From Bacteroidia bacterium (GTDB lineage Bacteria; Bacteroidota; Bacteroidia; M30B66), in contig JAIBAI010000015.1 in assembly GCA_019695235.1 (NCBI GenBank), forward strand, positions 1 through 53,802: a stretch of DNA of 53,802 nucleotides, read 5' to 3'. Below the pieces are notes generated by a model. That model saw only the letters and a program-made list of their open reading frames with translations, was not told the origin of the DNA and searched no databases. Of the stretch, positions 17,216 through 26,491 are shown piece after piece; the stretch's first letter is position 1; each line of letters opens with the position of its first letter. The translations under genes and the position numbers were made by a program.

Positions 17216-20200
17216 ATGAAAATCAATACTTTTTTTCAACGCTTTAGACTCATATTCGGGCTGCTTATTGTGTTTGCCAGTCAGTTATCTGCAAATGATG
17301 AATGCGCTAATGCCATTGCCATTCAGCCTGGCATTACCTGTACCCCCGTCATTGGTTCTTTTGCAGCAAGTACACTGAGCGGCAATGTGCCAGCGTGTGC
17401 ACCATCTGCATCACAAGACATCTGGTTCAGTTTTGTTGCCACTGAAATCACGTTGAATATTCAAATAAGTGCGGTGAGTGGTTTGAATCATGGTTTTGAA
17501 ATTTACTTTAATAATTGCGCAGGAGATATGATAGCTTGTGTAAACAATAGTGGCTCAGGCAATTCAGAAAATTATTTTAACAATAATTTCATTATTGGGG
17601 CAAGCTATTTTATCAGGGTATTTAATGCGAACACCTTACCTGTTGCAAGCAATTTTAATATTTGTATTCAGCAATTTGCAGCCCCGGCAAATGATGATTG
17701 CGCTGATGCAATTATGTTAACCAGTGGGGAAACATGCCAGATGACCAATGGTACGTTTAGCGGCGCAGGTATTTCTACTGCTGCACCTGATTGTTTTAAC
17801 AGCTCCTCACAGGATGTATGGTATAAATTTACCACTACCCATGCAACCATGAGTATTTCGCTTGAGGCCTCAAGCGGCCTTAATCACGGCTTTGAACTTA
17901 TTGCACTGAATTGTGATGGTGTGGTTGAGAATTGTGTCAACAGTAATGCATCCGGCAATTCCGAATTTTTACTACGTAACAATTTTCAGATTGGTCAGGT
18001 GTATTATATTAGGGTGTTCAACGCTGGCTCAAATATTTCAAGTGCGAATTTTGGAATTTGCGTCCGTAGTTACACTGTGCCGGGCAACAACACTTGTAAC
18101 GGAGCAACGCTGCTAACGCCCGGGCAAACATGCGTAACTACCCCGGTGAGTTTGAGTGGTGCCACCTTTGATGGCAATCTTCCTGCTTGTACTGATGCAG
18201 CTTCACAAGATGTTTGGTTCAGGTTTGTAGCAGATAATCCGGTAATGAACATCACAATGTCGGGGGCCAATAGCCTGAATCACGGCTTTGAACTATATCA
18301 GGACTCATGTTCAGGCGCATTAAAAACCTGTGTAAACGACAACCCTTCTGGTATTGGTGAGTCGTATTTAAGTAACAACATGAGCGTAGGTAAAACTTAT
18401 TTTATTCGTATTTTCAATGCGGCTTCTGCCTTAAACTTCAACTCATTCACAATATGTGTACGCAGTTATTCTGTGCCCGCAAATGATGTATGCAACAACG
18501 CCATCATCCTGCAACCTGGCGCAAGTTGCATAGGTACCCCTGCTCAATTTGGGGCTGCTTCAATTGATTCTATTTTGCCTGCCTGCGGGCAAGCAACCAC
18601 CCAGAATATTTGGTACAAGTTTACCGCAAACCAGCAAATGATGAGTATTACATTAAGTGGTATAACCGGGTTAAATCACGGCTTCCAACTTTATAGTGGC
18701 ACCTGTCAAAATCTTCAACTTATTGAATGCGTCAACAGTACAGCCTCAGGAGCGCCGGAAACTGCATTGAGAAACAATTTTGTAATCGGGCAGGAGTATT
18801 ATGTTCAGGTATTCAACAACGGAGCCAATTACAATACTGCCAATTTCACCATTTGTATTCAAGGCTTTGCACCACACCTTAACAATACCTGTTCAAACCC
18901 CAAAGACATAACACCACAACTTACATGTACCCCAACACTGACAAGCTTCCGGGGCGCATCACTTGAGCTCAGTACTCCTTCATGTGCATCATCGGCTTCT
19001 CAGGATATCTGGTTCAGGTTTAAAGCGACCGACAGCACCATGAGTATTTCATTAATGCTTGCAGCAGGGATTAACCACGGATTTGAAGTATATCAGAACA
19101 CCTGCAACGGCCCATTGATTACCTGCGTGAATGCAAATGGTTCAGGGCTTGCAGAACAGTTTTCAAATAAAGTATTTGTTCCTGGAGAGAAGTACCTTGT
19201 CAGGGTTTTTAATGTAAATCCTACTTATAGCTTATCAGATTTCAACATCTGTGTCTTTGGTCAGGTTCAACCTTGTACGGCAAGCATTTCAATTAGCACA
19301 AACGATACCTCGGTCTGTCAGGGAAATATAGTTCAATTTACTGCTTCTGCTACCAATGAAGGCATTGCACCTGTCTACCAATGGAAGGTCAATGGTGAGG
19401 CCGCCGGTAACAGCAGCAATACTTTTAATTTTTCAAACCCTGCTGAAGGTGATAAAGTGAGCTGTACTCTTATCAGCAACGACCCCTGCACAGGCAATGC
19501 TACTGTTTTTTCTGATACCATTACCTTGTCAGTTGCAAACCGCATCAAACCATTGTTTAGTCAGTCAGGCCCGTTCTGCGCAGGTACAATTTTTACCCTT
19601 CCGACGATATCTGACAATGGTTTGAATGGCTCATGGTCGCCTGAGGTTAATTCTGACACAAGCACCCTGTACACCTTCAGCCCTGACAGTGCTTTGTGTG
19701 CCGATACATCACAAATGCAGGTACAGATTACCCCAAAGATTAGCCCGCTTTTTGATCAGGTGGCCCCTGTGTGCAATGGTACTTCTATTGAACTGCCTGA
19801 CACATCAAACAACGGAATATATGGCAGTTGGGAGTTGAGCTCAGCAACTGACACCAGTGTCACCTATATTTTCACACCCGATTCTGGTCAATGTGCATCC
19901 ATTGATTCGATGACAATTGACAATTTTGCTATTGATGTTTCAGTTACCATCGAAGGAAATAAATTGATTGCAGGTACAGCTGATGCAACATACCAATGGG
20001 TAAATTGTGATGATGCATTTACCCCGATTGGTGGTGAACATTTCCAGAGTTTTACTTTTATTGCAAATGGCGACTATGCTGTAATCATCAATAAAGGGGG
20101 ATGTATAGATACCAGTAGTTGCGTAACAATTACTACAGCAGGGATCAATTCAGACTTTGGAGCTGGAATTAACTTGTACCCTAATCCTGTGAATGAGCTA

Positions 20201-20386
20201 TTTTTCATTGAAATACCTGAATTGAATGGGCATTTAGCTTATCGGATGATAGATGCTTCCGGACGAATACTCAATAGCGGACAATTAAATTCAGGTACCA
20301 ATAAAATTGAAACAAAAAGTCTGCAATCAGGTGTGTATTTTTTACAGATAGATTCAGTGAAGCGACCATTTAAAATAGTGAAATAA
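17216..20386 (+). CDS. Large secreted protein with five PPC-like repeats and T9SS type A sorting domain
   Basis: About 1,056 residues from ATG 17216, chosen because it opens a normal signal peptide (MKINTFFQRFRL, hydrophobic core, cleavage near SAN-DEC); an in-frame upstream start at 17129 lacks one and precedes the promoter. Residues ~28-680 are five repeats of ~130 residues. Each has a start like NDxCxNAI, a central SQDxWFxF, then LNHGFE.Y...C, CVN..SG, YFIRVFNA and a final FxICV. This pattern resembles bacterial pre-peptidase C-terminal (PPC) beta sandwiches. An Ig-like domain (~690-770) and two related short Gly/Ser-rich units (FSQSGPFCAGT, FDQVAPVCNGT) follow. The C-terminus is a T9SS sorting domain (NLYPNPVNELFF ... 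MIDASGRIL ... SGVYFLQI). Confidence 0.85.
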   Translation: MKINTFFQRFRLIFGLLIVFASQLSANDECANAIAIQPGITCTPVIGSFAASTLSGNVPACAPSASQDIWFSFVATEITLNIQISAVSGLNHGFEIYFNNCAGDMIACVNNSGSGNSENYFNNNFIIGASYFIRVFNANTLPVASNFNICIQQFAAPANDDCADAIMLTSGETCQMTNGTFSGAGISTAAPDCFNSSSQDVWYKFTTTHATMSISLEASSGLNHGFELIALNCDGVVENCVNSNASGNSEFLLRNNFQIGQVYYIRVFNAGSNISSANFGICVRSYTVPGNNTCNGATLLTPGQTCVTTPVSLSGATFDGNLPACTDAASQDVWFRFVADNPVMNITMSGANSLNHGFELYQDSCSGALKTCVNDNPSGIGESYLSNNMSVGKTYFIRIFNAASALNFNSFTICVRSYSVPANDVCNNAIILQPGASCIGTPAQFGAASIDSILPACGQATTQNIWYKFTANQQMMSITLSGITGLNHGFQLYSGTCQNLQLIECVNSTASGAPETALRNNFVIGQEYYVQVFNNGANYNTANFTICIQGFAPHLNNTCSNPKDITPQLTCTPTLTSFRGASLELSTPSCASSASQDIWFRFKATDSTMSISLMLAAGINHGFEVYQNTCNGPLITCVNANGSGLAEQFSNKVFVPGEKYLVRVFNVNPTYSLSDFNICVFGQVQPCTASISISTNDTSVCQGNIVQFTASATNEGIAPVYQWKVNGEAAGNSSNTFNFSNPAEGDKVSCTLISNDPCTGNATVFSDTITLSVANRIKPLFSQSGPFCAGTIFTLPTISDNGLNGSWSPEVNSDTSTLYTFSPDSALCADTSQMQVQITPKISPLFDQVAPVCNGTSIELPDTSNNGIYGSWELSSATDTSVTYIFTPDSGQCASIDSMTIDNFAIDVSVTIEGNKLIAGTADATYQWVNCDDAFTPIGGEHFQSFTFIANGDYAVIINKGGCIDTSSCVTITTAGINSDFGAGINLYPNPVNELFFIEIPELNGHLAYRMIDASGRILNSGQLNSGTNKIETKSLQSGVYFLQIDSVKRPFKIVK
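17297..19260 (+). repeat. Five tandem ~390-bp coding repeats (PPC-like units)
   Basis: Units begin near 17297, 17691, 18084, 18480 and 18882, each encoding NxCxN... and ending in FxIC(V/I). The nucleotide sequences have diverged while the protein pattern is kept, so these are old duplications under selection and not recent slippage. Confidence 0.7.
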
Positions 20387-20400
20387 CAAACATTTAATTC
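20384..20400 (+). repeat. 17-bp direct repeat, copy 2
   Basis: Same TAACAAACATTTAATTC as 16816-16832. It covers the stop codon region of the PPC-repeat gene and ends 6 bp before the next start codon. Confidence 0.4.
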
Positions 20401-20406
20401 GGTGGC

Positions 20407-21042
20407 ATGAGGGTAGTGATGATAGGTGCCTCAGGGGCTACGGGTGATGATTTGCTCAAGCTTTTGCTGGATTCAGCAGAAATCAGCAAAGTTACCTGCA
20501 TAGGCAAAAGAAGCCTGGCCTTAGTACACCCTAAACTAAGCTCATGTGTTGTTAGCTTCGACAACCTGCATGCCATAAAAGATGAGATGGATGCTGACAT
20601 TGCCTTTTCGTGCCTGGGAACAACATTAAAAAAAGCAGGCAGCAAATCGAATCAATGGAAAGTTGATTTTGAGTACCAGCTTGACTTTGCTAAAATCTGT
20701 GCAGAAAAAGGTGTGAAAACATTTGTTTTGATTTCATCGCTTGGTGCCAATGCTAACTCAGCGATATTTTATAGCAGAATGAAAGGACAGTTAGAAGAGG
20801 CCATCAAGGCACTCTCATTTCAAACCTTCATTATTTTTCAACCAAGCCTATTGATTCGTACCAATTCTGACAGGCCTGGTGAGGGTTATATGGCTGCTGC
20901 ACTTCGTTTACTCAACAAATTTGGATTGTTTCGCAAGTACCAACCTATCAAAACAATGCAGCTTGCAAAAGCAATGATAAATGCGGCAATCTCCGGATTA
21001 AATGGTACACACACGATAGCCGGCAATAAAATCTTTATTTGA
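20407..21042 (+). CDS. NAD(P)-binding Rossmann protein, atypical SDR/NmrA-like
   Basis: 211 residues. The N-terminus VVMIGASGATGDDLLKLLL carries GxxGxxG at residues 7-13, typical of NAD(P)H-binding atypical short-chain dehydrogenases. Further strands AFSCLGTTLKKAGS and TFVLISSLGANANS, with YSRMKGQLE as the Y-x-x-x-K equivalent, resemble the YwnB/HTATIP2-like group of nucleoside-diphosphate-sugar epimerase relatives. Substrate unknown. It starts 20 bp after the PPC-repeat gene. Confidence 0.82.
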   Translation: MRVVMIGASGATGDDLLKLLLDSAEISKVTCIGKRSLALVHPKLSSCVVSFDNLHAIKDEMDADIAFSCLGTTLKKAGSKSNQWKVDFEYQLDFAKICAEKGVKTFVLISSLGANANSAIFYSRMKGQLEEAIKALSFQTFIIFQPSLLIRTNSDRPGEGYMAAALRLLNKFGLFRKYQPIKTMQLAKAMINAAISGLNGTHTIAGNKIFI

Positions 21043-21060
21043 AATAAGAAATCAAACAAC

Positions 21061-22344
21061 ATGAACGAAATTATTTGTCCGAATTGTAAAAAGACGTTTA
21101 AAGTTGACGAAGCAGGTTTTGCTGCGATTCTCAAACAAGTAAGAGACCACCAGTTTGAAGAAGAGCTGATGAAACGACTTGAGTTAGCGGAGAAAGAAAA
21201 AGAAAATACTGTAAAACTTACTGAAGTCAGGCTGAAAAGTGCTTTCCAGGAAGACCTGGCAAAAAAAAATCAGGAACTTCTTGCATTAAAGGCGCTCAAT
21301 GAACAAAAAATTGCAGAATTATTCGCTTCAAAAGAAACTGAAATTGCTGTACTGAAGACCAGAATTGAAAATGCCGAAACAGAAAAAAAGCTTGCCCTCA
21401 CTGAGGCTGTTCAAAAGATTGAGAAACAACGTGATGAATTAGCTTATCATCTGAAAAACAAGGATAATGAAAAGCTATTGCTTGAAAAATCATTGATTGA
21501 AAAGTTTACAAATGATTTAAAAACAAAAGACGATATTATCCGACTTAAGGAAGAAGAAATCGCACTTCGGAAGGACATGAAACTCAAGCTCTCTACCAAA
21601 ATGATTGGTGAGACGCTTGAAATACACTGCGACAATGAGTTCAACAGAATTCGTGCAAGTGCTTTTCCAAGAGCTTATTTTGAGAAAGACAACGACTCAA
21701 AAACCGGCAGTAAAGGTGATTTTATTTTCAAAGAAGCCGATGAGAATGGAAATGAAATTGTTTCAATCATGTTTGAAATGAAAAACGAGGGTGATGAAAC
21801 TGCGACAAAAAAGAAAAATGAAGATTTTCTGAAAGAATTAGATAAGGACAGGAATGAGAAAAATTGCGAATACGCCGTTCTTGTTTCCATGCTTGAACCA
21901 GAGAGTGAATTATACAATGGTGGAATCATTGACGTGTCATATAAATATCCAAAGATGTATGTGGTACGGCCTCAGTTTTTCATTCCTATAATTACCCTTC
22001 TGCGCAATGCCGCACTTAATTCAATGAAGTACAAAGCCGAATTAGCATTGGTTCGGAATCAAAATATTGACATTACCCATTTCGAAGAAAACATCAATGC
22101 TTTCAAAGAAGGATTTGCGCGAAATTATGATTTGGCCAGTCGAAAGTTTAAAACAGCCATTGATGAGATTGATAAAACAATAGATCATTTGCAGAAAACC
22201 AAAGACGCTTTACTATCGTCAGAAAATAATTTGCGTTTGGCCAATAACAAAGCCGAAGATCTTACAATTAAAAAGCTTACCCGTGGCAATCCGACAATGA
22301 CGGCAAAATTTGAAGAGCTGTCATCTAAGAATGAGGGCGAATAG
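21061..22344 (+). CDS. DUF2130 coiled-coil protein with nuclease-like motif
   Basis: 427 residues. It starts with a CPNC pair (C6, C9), a possible half zinc site, followed by a long charged coiled coil (about residues 25-180, many E/K/L heptads) and the DUF2130 domain (about 180-345). That domain contains GETLE (183-187), GSKGDFIF with D220, and MFEMK with E239-x-K241. This E...D...ExK order resembles a PD-(D/E)xK nuclease core. A second coiled coil lies near 360-400. The cellular role is not known to me. It begins 18 bp after the preceding gene and ends before the feo promoter. Confidence 0.82.
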   Translation: MNEIICPNCKKTFKVDEAGFAAILKQVRDHQFEEELMKRLELAEKEKENTVKLTEVRLKSAFQEDLAKKNQELLALKALNEQKIAELFASKETEIAVLKTRIENAETEKKLALTEAVQKIEKQRDELAYHLKNKDNEKLLLEKSLIEKFTNDLKTKDDIIRLKEEEIALRKDMKLKLSTKMIGETLEIHCDNEFNRIRASAFPRAYFEKDNDSKTGSKGDFIFKEADENGNEIVSIMFEMKNEGDETATKKKNEDFLKELDKDRNEKNCEYAVLVSMLEPESELYNGGIIDVSYKYPKMYVVRPQFFIPIITLLRNAALNSMKYKAELALVRNQNIDITHFEENINAFKEGFARNYDLASRKFKTAIDEIDKTIDHLQKTKDALLSSENNLRLANNKAEDLTIKKLTRGNPTMTAKFEELSSKNEGE

Positions 22345-22387
22345 TTCAATTTGCATAGTGCAAAAAGCCGGAGCCAAATGATTTTAT

Positions 22388-22395
22388 TAACTTTG
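22388..22395 (+). promoter_or_regulatory. -7 promoter motif (TAACTTTG) for feoAB
   Basis: TAACTTTG matches TAnnTTTG and ends 10 bp before ATG 22406. A short AAGG precedes a second ATG at 22418. No good -33 element is seen at the standard spacing. Confidence 0.45.
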
Positions 22396-22405
22396 CCGCC
22401 CGGTA

Positions 22406-22648
22406 ATGAACAAGGTTATGCATCTTTCAGCCTTAGGTAAAGGCAAAAAAGCAATTATACAGTCGTTTTCAGACCCTGATACAGGGTTGAAAATGATAGA
22501 GTTAGGGTGCATTCCCGGCCGCGAAATACAAATGGTACGTAAGGCACCACTTGGAGATCCAATGGCGGTTTTATGCGCCGGAACCCTTGTTAGTATTCGC
22601 CGGATAGAAGCACATCATATTTTGATTGAACCTCTTGAAAGAGACTGA
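22406..22648 (+). CDS. feoA: Ferrous iron transport protein FeoA
   Basis: 80 residues, an SH3-like small cytosolic protein that acts with FeoB. Visible family features are LSALGKGKKAIIQSF, GLKMIELGCIPGREIQMV, the DPMAVL strand and SIRRIEAHHILIEPL. Two starts are possible: ATG 22406, and ATG 22418 which gives the more usual MHLSALGKG start and a longer leader from the promoter. It overlaps feoB by 23 bp, implying coupled translation. Confidence 0.92.
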   Translation: MNKVMHLSALGKGKKAIIQSFSDPDTGLKMIELGCIPGREIQMVRKAPLGDPMAVLCAGTLVSIRRIEAHHILIEPLERD

Positions 22649-24719
22649 GCATAAGACGATCCACGTAGCCATTGCCGGAAATCCCAATAGCGGAAAATCA
22701 ACCCTGTTTAATGCTCTCACCGGGCTAAGCCAGAAAACCGGCAACTTTCCCGGGGTAACCGTTGAAAAAAAATCAGGGTTTGTAAGGGTTCACAACAGCA
22801 AGGGCACCCGAAATATACTGTTTACCGACCTCCCCGGCTCATACAGTCTTTTTCCGGAAAGTCGCGATGAGTTGGAAACATACAAAGCCCTGTGTACGCC
22901 AAATGAACATGATAAGCCAGATGTAATTCTGGTGGTAGCTGATGCCGGAAATCTTTCACGTTCCTTACTCCTGTGCCTGCAGGTAATTGAATTGGGTTAC
23001 CCGGTGGTATTGGCAGTTAACATGATTGACCAGCTAGAAAAAAACGGCTTAAGTCTTAATGCAACATTGCTCTCCGAACGCTTGGGCATTCCGGTTGTTA
23101 CAACCAATGCGCGAGAACGCAAAGGCCTGAGCACACTTAAAAACACTCTGCTTAGCGCAACAGCCCCTTCGCCTCAACGTGCATTCCGTCAGCATTTCCC
23201 TACATGGCTTATCACCAGGCAAGAAGCTCCATACAGCGCATGGCTCAAAGTGGCAAATGCAGGTAAATTCGAACAAAAAACCAGCCCGACTGAAGGACAA
23301 CCTGCCCCCGAGGAAATCAGGGCAACTGACCTGCTTGAGAAGCACGCACATATCGCAACCATACTTGAGGGCTGCCTGCCTCCGGTGAAAACTTCAAAGG
23401 CAGCAACTTTCACCCATCAGCTCGACAATTTCTTTACCCATCCGGTAGCAGGGTTTCTGAGCTTTCTGGCAATCCTGTACCTCATATTTGAAGCTGTTTT
23501 CTCATGGTCAGCAGCCCCAATGAACCTGATTGACCAGCTTTTTGCCGATGGCGCTAACTGGTTGGGAAAAGTATTGCCCGAAGGGGTTTTCAGTGACCTG
23601 ATAGCCAAAGGTATCCTTCCGGGTTTGGGTGGTATATTTATGTTTATTCCACAAATCGCCATCCTCTTTGGTTTCATTGCCATTTTAGAAGACACGGGCT
23701 ATATGGCAAGGGTAAGCTTTATCATGGATCGCATTTTACGAAAGTTTGGTCTGAGTGGGAAATCAATCATCCCCATGATCAGCGGTGTTGCCTGTGCCGT
23801 ACCTTCCGTAATGGCAACACGTACCATCAGGAATCCCCGTGAACGTTTGCTTACCATTCTGGTGACCCCATTGATGAGCTGCTCAGCACGTATTCCGGTT
23901 TATACCCTGTTAGTAGCATTTGCTATTCCAGAAGACCATGCGATAGGCTTTCTCAGCTTGAGGGCACTTTGCCTGATGGGTCTTTACCTGCTTGGTTTTG
24001 TGGCCGCACTGGTGACAGCCCTGGTACTTAAATGGTTTATAAGTTCAAAAGAGCGCAGTCTGTTTATCATGGAGATGCCAATTTACCGCATCCCTGATTG
24101 GAAGGTTGTGGGCCGTACAATGTTCGATAAAGTCAAAATTTTCATGCTTGATGCCGGAAAAATTATTGTAGCTGTTTCGGTAATCTTATTTGTATTGGCC
24201 TCTTTTGGTCCGGGCGATAAGTTTGAGCAAATTGAGAACCACTATGCTACAATGACAAGCCAGGGTCAGCTTTCGCAGGAAGAAGCAGATGCAAAAATGG
24301 AAGCAGATAAGCTGAGGAACTCCTATGCCGGATACCTGGGAAAAGCCATTGAGCCTGTTATAGCTCCCCTAGGGTTCGACTGGAAAATTGGTATTGCCTT
24401 GCTCACTTCACTGGCGGCACGCGAAGTGTTTGTTGGCACCATGGCAACAATTTATGGGGCTGGTGATGCTGACGAACACTCACAAAGTCTTTATGATAAA
24501 ATGAAGGCTGATATCAATCACCTGACCGGAAAACCAATGTTCGACATTCCTACCTCAATGGCACTGATTATTTTCTACGCCTTTGCCATGCAGTGTATGA
24601 GCACCCTGGTAGTGGTTGCGCGTGAAACCGGCTCATGGAAATGGGCGCTCTTTCAGTTTTTATTTATGGGAGTGCTGGCCTGGGGCGGAGCCTTTGTTAC
24701 CTATCAGTTGCTTTCATGA
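22626..24719 (+). CDS. feoB: Ferrous iron transporter FeoB
   Basis: 697-residue GTP-gated Fe(II) permease of the cytoplasmic membrane. The N-terminal G domain shows G1 AGNPNSGKST (17-26), G2 PGVTVEKK, G3 TDLPGSYSL and G4 NMID. The membrane domain has the Gate-type segments GLGGIFMFIPQIAILFGFI, SFIMDRIL, PMISGVACAVPSVMATRTI and TPLMSCSARIPVY. The C-terminal gate repeat includes LTSLAAREVFVGTMATIYG. The start appears to be TTG at 22626 within the feoA end, which keeps the usual spacing ahead of G1. Length is typical. Confidence 0.96.
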   Translation: MNLLKETEHKTIHVAIAGNPNSGKSTLFNALTGLSQKTGNFPGVTVEKKSGFVRVHNSKGTRNILFTDLPGSYSLFPESRDELETYKALCTPNEHDKPDVILVVADAGNLSRSLLLCLQVIELGYPVVLAVNMIDQLEKNGLSLNATLLSERLGIPVVTTNARERKGLSTLKNTLLSATAPSPQRAFRQHFPTWLITRQEAPYSAWLKVANAGKFEQKTSPTEGQPAPEEIRATDLLEKHAHIATILEGCLPPVKTSKAATFTHQLDNFFTHPVAGFLSFLAILYLIFEAVFSWSAAPMNLIDQLFADGANWLGKVLPEGVFSDLIAKGILPGLGGIFMFIPQIAILFGFIAILEDTGYMARVSFIMDRILRKFGLSGKSIIPMISGVACAVPSVMATRTIRNPRERLLTILVTPLMSCSARIPVYTLLVAFAIPEDHAIGFLSLRALCLMGLYLLGFVAALVTALVLKWFISSKERSLFIMEMPIYRIPDWKVVGRTMFDKVKIFMLDAGKIIVAVSVILFVLASFGPGDKFEQIENHYATMTSQGQLSQEEADAKMEADKLRNSYAGYLGKAIEPVIAPLGFDWKIGIALLTSLAAREVFVGTMATIYGAGDADEHSQSLYDKMKADINHLTGKPMFDIPTSMALIIFYAFAMQCMSTLVVVARETGSWKWALFQFLFMGVLAWGGAFVTYQLLS

Positions 24720-24784
24720 CAAAATATCCGGCGAACCTTTCCGGTCAATTTTTGTTACTTTGTCAATCATTAATATTTTAAATC

Positions 24785-25387
24785 ATGGCTTTTGAATTAC
24801 CCAAATTACCTTATGCCTATTCGGCTTTAGAACCGCACATTGATGCCCGTACAATGGAAATCCACCACACGAAGCACCATCAGGCATACGTTACCAATTT
24901 AAACAATGCCCTGGCCGGAAATGTGGCAGAAAACTGGACGCTTGACCAGATTATGGCGGGAATATCTAAGTTAAGTACCCCCATCAGAAACAATGGTGGT
25001 GGGCACTATAACCACAGCCTGTTCTGGGAAACAATGGCTCCTAATGCCGGCGGGGCACCAACAGGTGAACTCGGGGATGCTATTACTAATACCTTTGGTT
25101 CATTTGATAAGTTCAAAGAAGAATTTGCAAAGGCAGCTGCGGGCAGATTTGGCTCCGGATGGGCCTGGCTGATTAAACATGACGGTCTGCTTGCCATTAC
25201 CTCTACGCCTAATCAAGACAATCCACTGATGGATATTGCCGAGGTAAAGGGTTTCCCATTGCTTGGCCTTGATGTATGGGAACACGCCTATTACCTGCAT
25301 TACCAAAACCGCCGGCCAGATTACGTAAGTGCCTGGTGGAATGTGGTCAACTGGAATGTGGTTGCAGAGCGCTTTCGCAAAGGCTAA
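24785..25387 (+). CDS. sodA: Superoxide dismutase, Fe/Mn family (Mn-like)
   Basis: 200 residues, cytosolic (no signal peptide). Metal ligands are visible as His in MEIHHTKHH, His in [11 protein letters not shown], and Asp/His in [21 protein letters not shown] and the glutamine in TPNQDNPL are the Mn-type arrangement, although Bacteroidota enzymes can be cambialistic. A weak -7-like TTACTTTG lies at 24755-24762. It stands directly before the nitrosative-stress operon, whose operator begins 43 bp past the sod stop. Confidence 0.95.
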   Translation: MAFELPKLPYAYSALEPHIDARTMEIHHTKHHQAYVTNLNNALAGNVAENWTLDQIMAGISKLSTPIRNNGGGHYNHSLFWETMAPNAGGAPTGELGDAITNTFGSFDKFKEEFAKAAAGRFGSGWAWLIKHDGLLAITSTPNQDNPLMDIAEVKGFPLLGLDVWEHAYYLHYQNRRPDYVSAWWNVVNWNVVAERFRKG

Positions 25388-25430
25388 GCAACAATAACCT
25401 GGTAATACAACAAAATGCCGCTCCTAAGAT

Positions 25431-25474
25431 AATTTTCCAAATAAAAGTATTCAAATACTTTTATTTGGAAAATT
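25431..25474. promoter_or_regulatory. Perfect 21+21 bp inverted repeat, likely Rrf2/NsrR-type operator
   Basis: Left arm 25431-25451 and right arm 25454-25474 are exact reverse complements separated by CA. The core reads AAGTATT-CA-AATACTT, flanked by TTTTCCAAAT and its complement. It covers the -33 region of the promoter at 25478-25485, so a bound protein would block RNA polymerase. A-T-rich dyads of AAG...CTT form are known for Rrf2 family NsrR regulators, and an Rrf2 protein is the last gene of this operon. As a terminator for sod it is unlikely because the stem is AT-rich. Confidence 0.75.
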
Positions 25475-25477
25475 GTT

Positions 25478-25485
25478 TATCTTTG
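25478..25485 (+). promoter_or_regulatory. -7 promoter motif (TATCTTTG) of the ric operon
   Basis: An exact TAnnTTTG match, 3 bp downstream of the palindrome and 20 bp upstream of ATG 25506. Confidence 0.65.
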
Positions 25486-25505
25486 CCCCAATAATAATAA
25501 CCATC

Positions 25506-26474
25506 ATGAGCACTAGCACCACCACAGAAAACATCCTGGATGTTACTTTACTTGAACCAAGAATGAAACATCCGACCATTTTCTCCCGATTTGATCAGCT
25601 CGGAGAAGGCGAAAGTTTGACCATTCATAACGACCATGACCCCAAACCATTGTATTATCAGTTATTAGGTGAAAGAGGCAATATCTTCACCTGGCAATAC
25701 GAAGAGCAAGGACCACATTGGTGGAAAATTAAAATCACAAAGCGTATCAGTGGAGAAAATGATGAAACACTTGGAGAGATTGTTGCAAAAGACATGCACA
25801 AAGCGCAGGTGTTCAAGAAATATGGCATTGACTTCTGCTGCGGTGGTAAGAAAACGGTGAAAGAGGCCTGTGCTGAAAAAGGCCTTGATTTAGCGCTAAT
25901 TGAACGCGAGCTTCAACAAACTGAAGGTGTTGTTTCAAGCCGCCCTTTGCCTTTTAATGATTGGGAGTTGGATTTTCTCGCCGATTATATCGTAAACACG
26001 CATCATACATACGTTAAGAAGAATCTTCCTGATATCAGAGCGTATGCTGCCAAGGTTGCCCGTGTTCATGGGGCATCGCATCCTGAATTACTAGAAATTT
26101 ATGAGCTTGTTGAGGAGGTAAATGCTGAGCTTAGTGAGCACTTGGTGAAAGAAGAACACGTATTGTTTCCCTACATCAAAGAAATGGTAGTTGCAAAAAG
26201 AAACAATACACCTGTTCAGCATCCTGGTTTTGGTTCAGTGCGCGGTCCAATCAATATGATGGAAATGGAACATGAATCAGCAGGAAAAAACCTTGCAACA
26301 ATAAGGTCATTAAGCCAAAATTATACATTGCCTTCAGATGCATGTGCCAGTTACAGTTTACTATTTAGAATGCTTGAAGAATTTGAAGACGACCTCTTCT
26401 CGCACGTGCATTTAGAAAACAACATTCTGTTCCCAAAGGCACTTGCACTGGAAGAAACATTGCAGAAAGGCTAA
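25506..26474 (+). CDS. ric: Iron-sulfur cluster repair di-iron protein (RIC/YtfE/ScdA type) with N-terminal DUF2249
   Basis: 322 residues from ATG 25506 (an earlier in-frame TTG at 25473 lies in the operator and promoter). Three domains in order: DUF2249 (about 10-80: LEPRMKHPTIFSRFDQL, GEGESLTIHNDHDP, HWWKIKITK); DUF542/ScdA-N (about 87-125: ETLGEIVAKD, then YGIDFCCGG with C111-C112); and a hemerythrin-like di-iron domain (about 155-315) with HH at 166-167, H212, E216, H256, H302 and E304 as candidate iron ligands. RIC proteins restore Fe-S clusters after NO or oxidative damage. The extra DUF2249 domain links it to the next gene. It is first in the operon behind the palindrome. Confidence 0.92.
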   Translation: MSTSTTTENILDVTLLEPRMKHPTIFSRFDQLGEGESLTIHNDHDPKPLYYQLLGERGNIFTWQYEEQGPHWWKIKITKRISGENDETLGEIVAKDMHKAQVFKKYGIDFCCGGKKTVKEACAEKGLDLALIERELQQTEGVVSSRPLPFNDWELDFLADYIVNTHHTYVKKNLPDIRAYAAKVARVHGASHPELLEIYELVEEVNAELSEHLVKEEHVLFPYIKEMVVAKRNNTPVQHPGFGSVRGPINMMEMEHESAGKNLATIRSLSQNYTLPSDACASYSLLFRMLEEFEDDLFSHVHLENNILFPKALALEETLQKG

Positions 26475-26491
26475 TACTTCCGGCATATTCT

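Noticed and set aside
25431-25474. Palindrome read as a terminator for the superoxide dismutase gene
   Set aside because: The stem is very AT-rich, lacks a GC core and T tract, and overlaps the -33 region of the next promoter; operator is the better reading.
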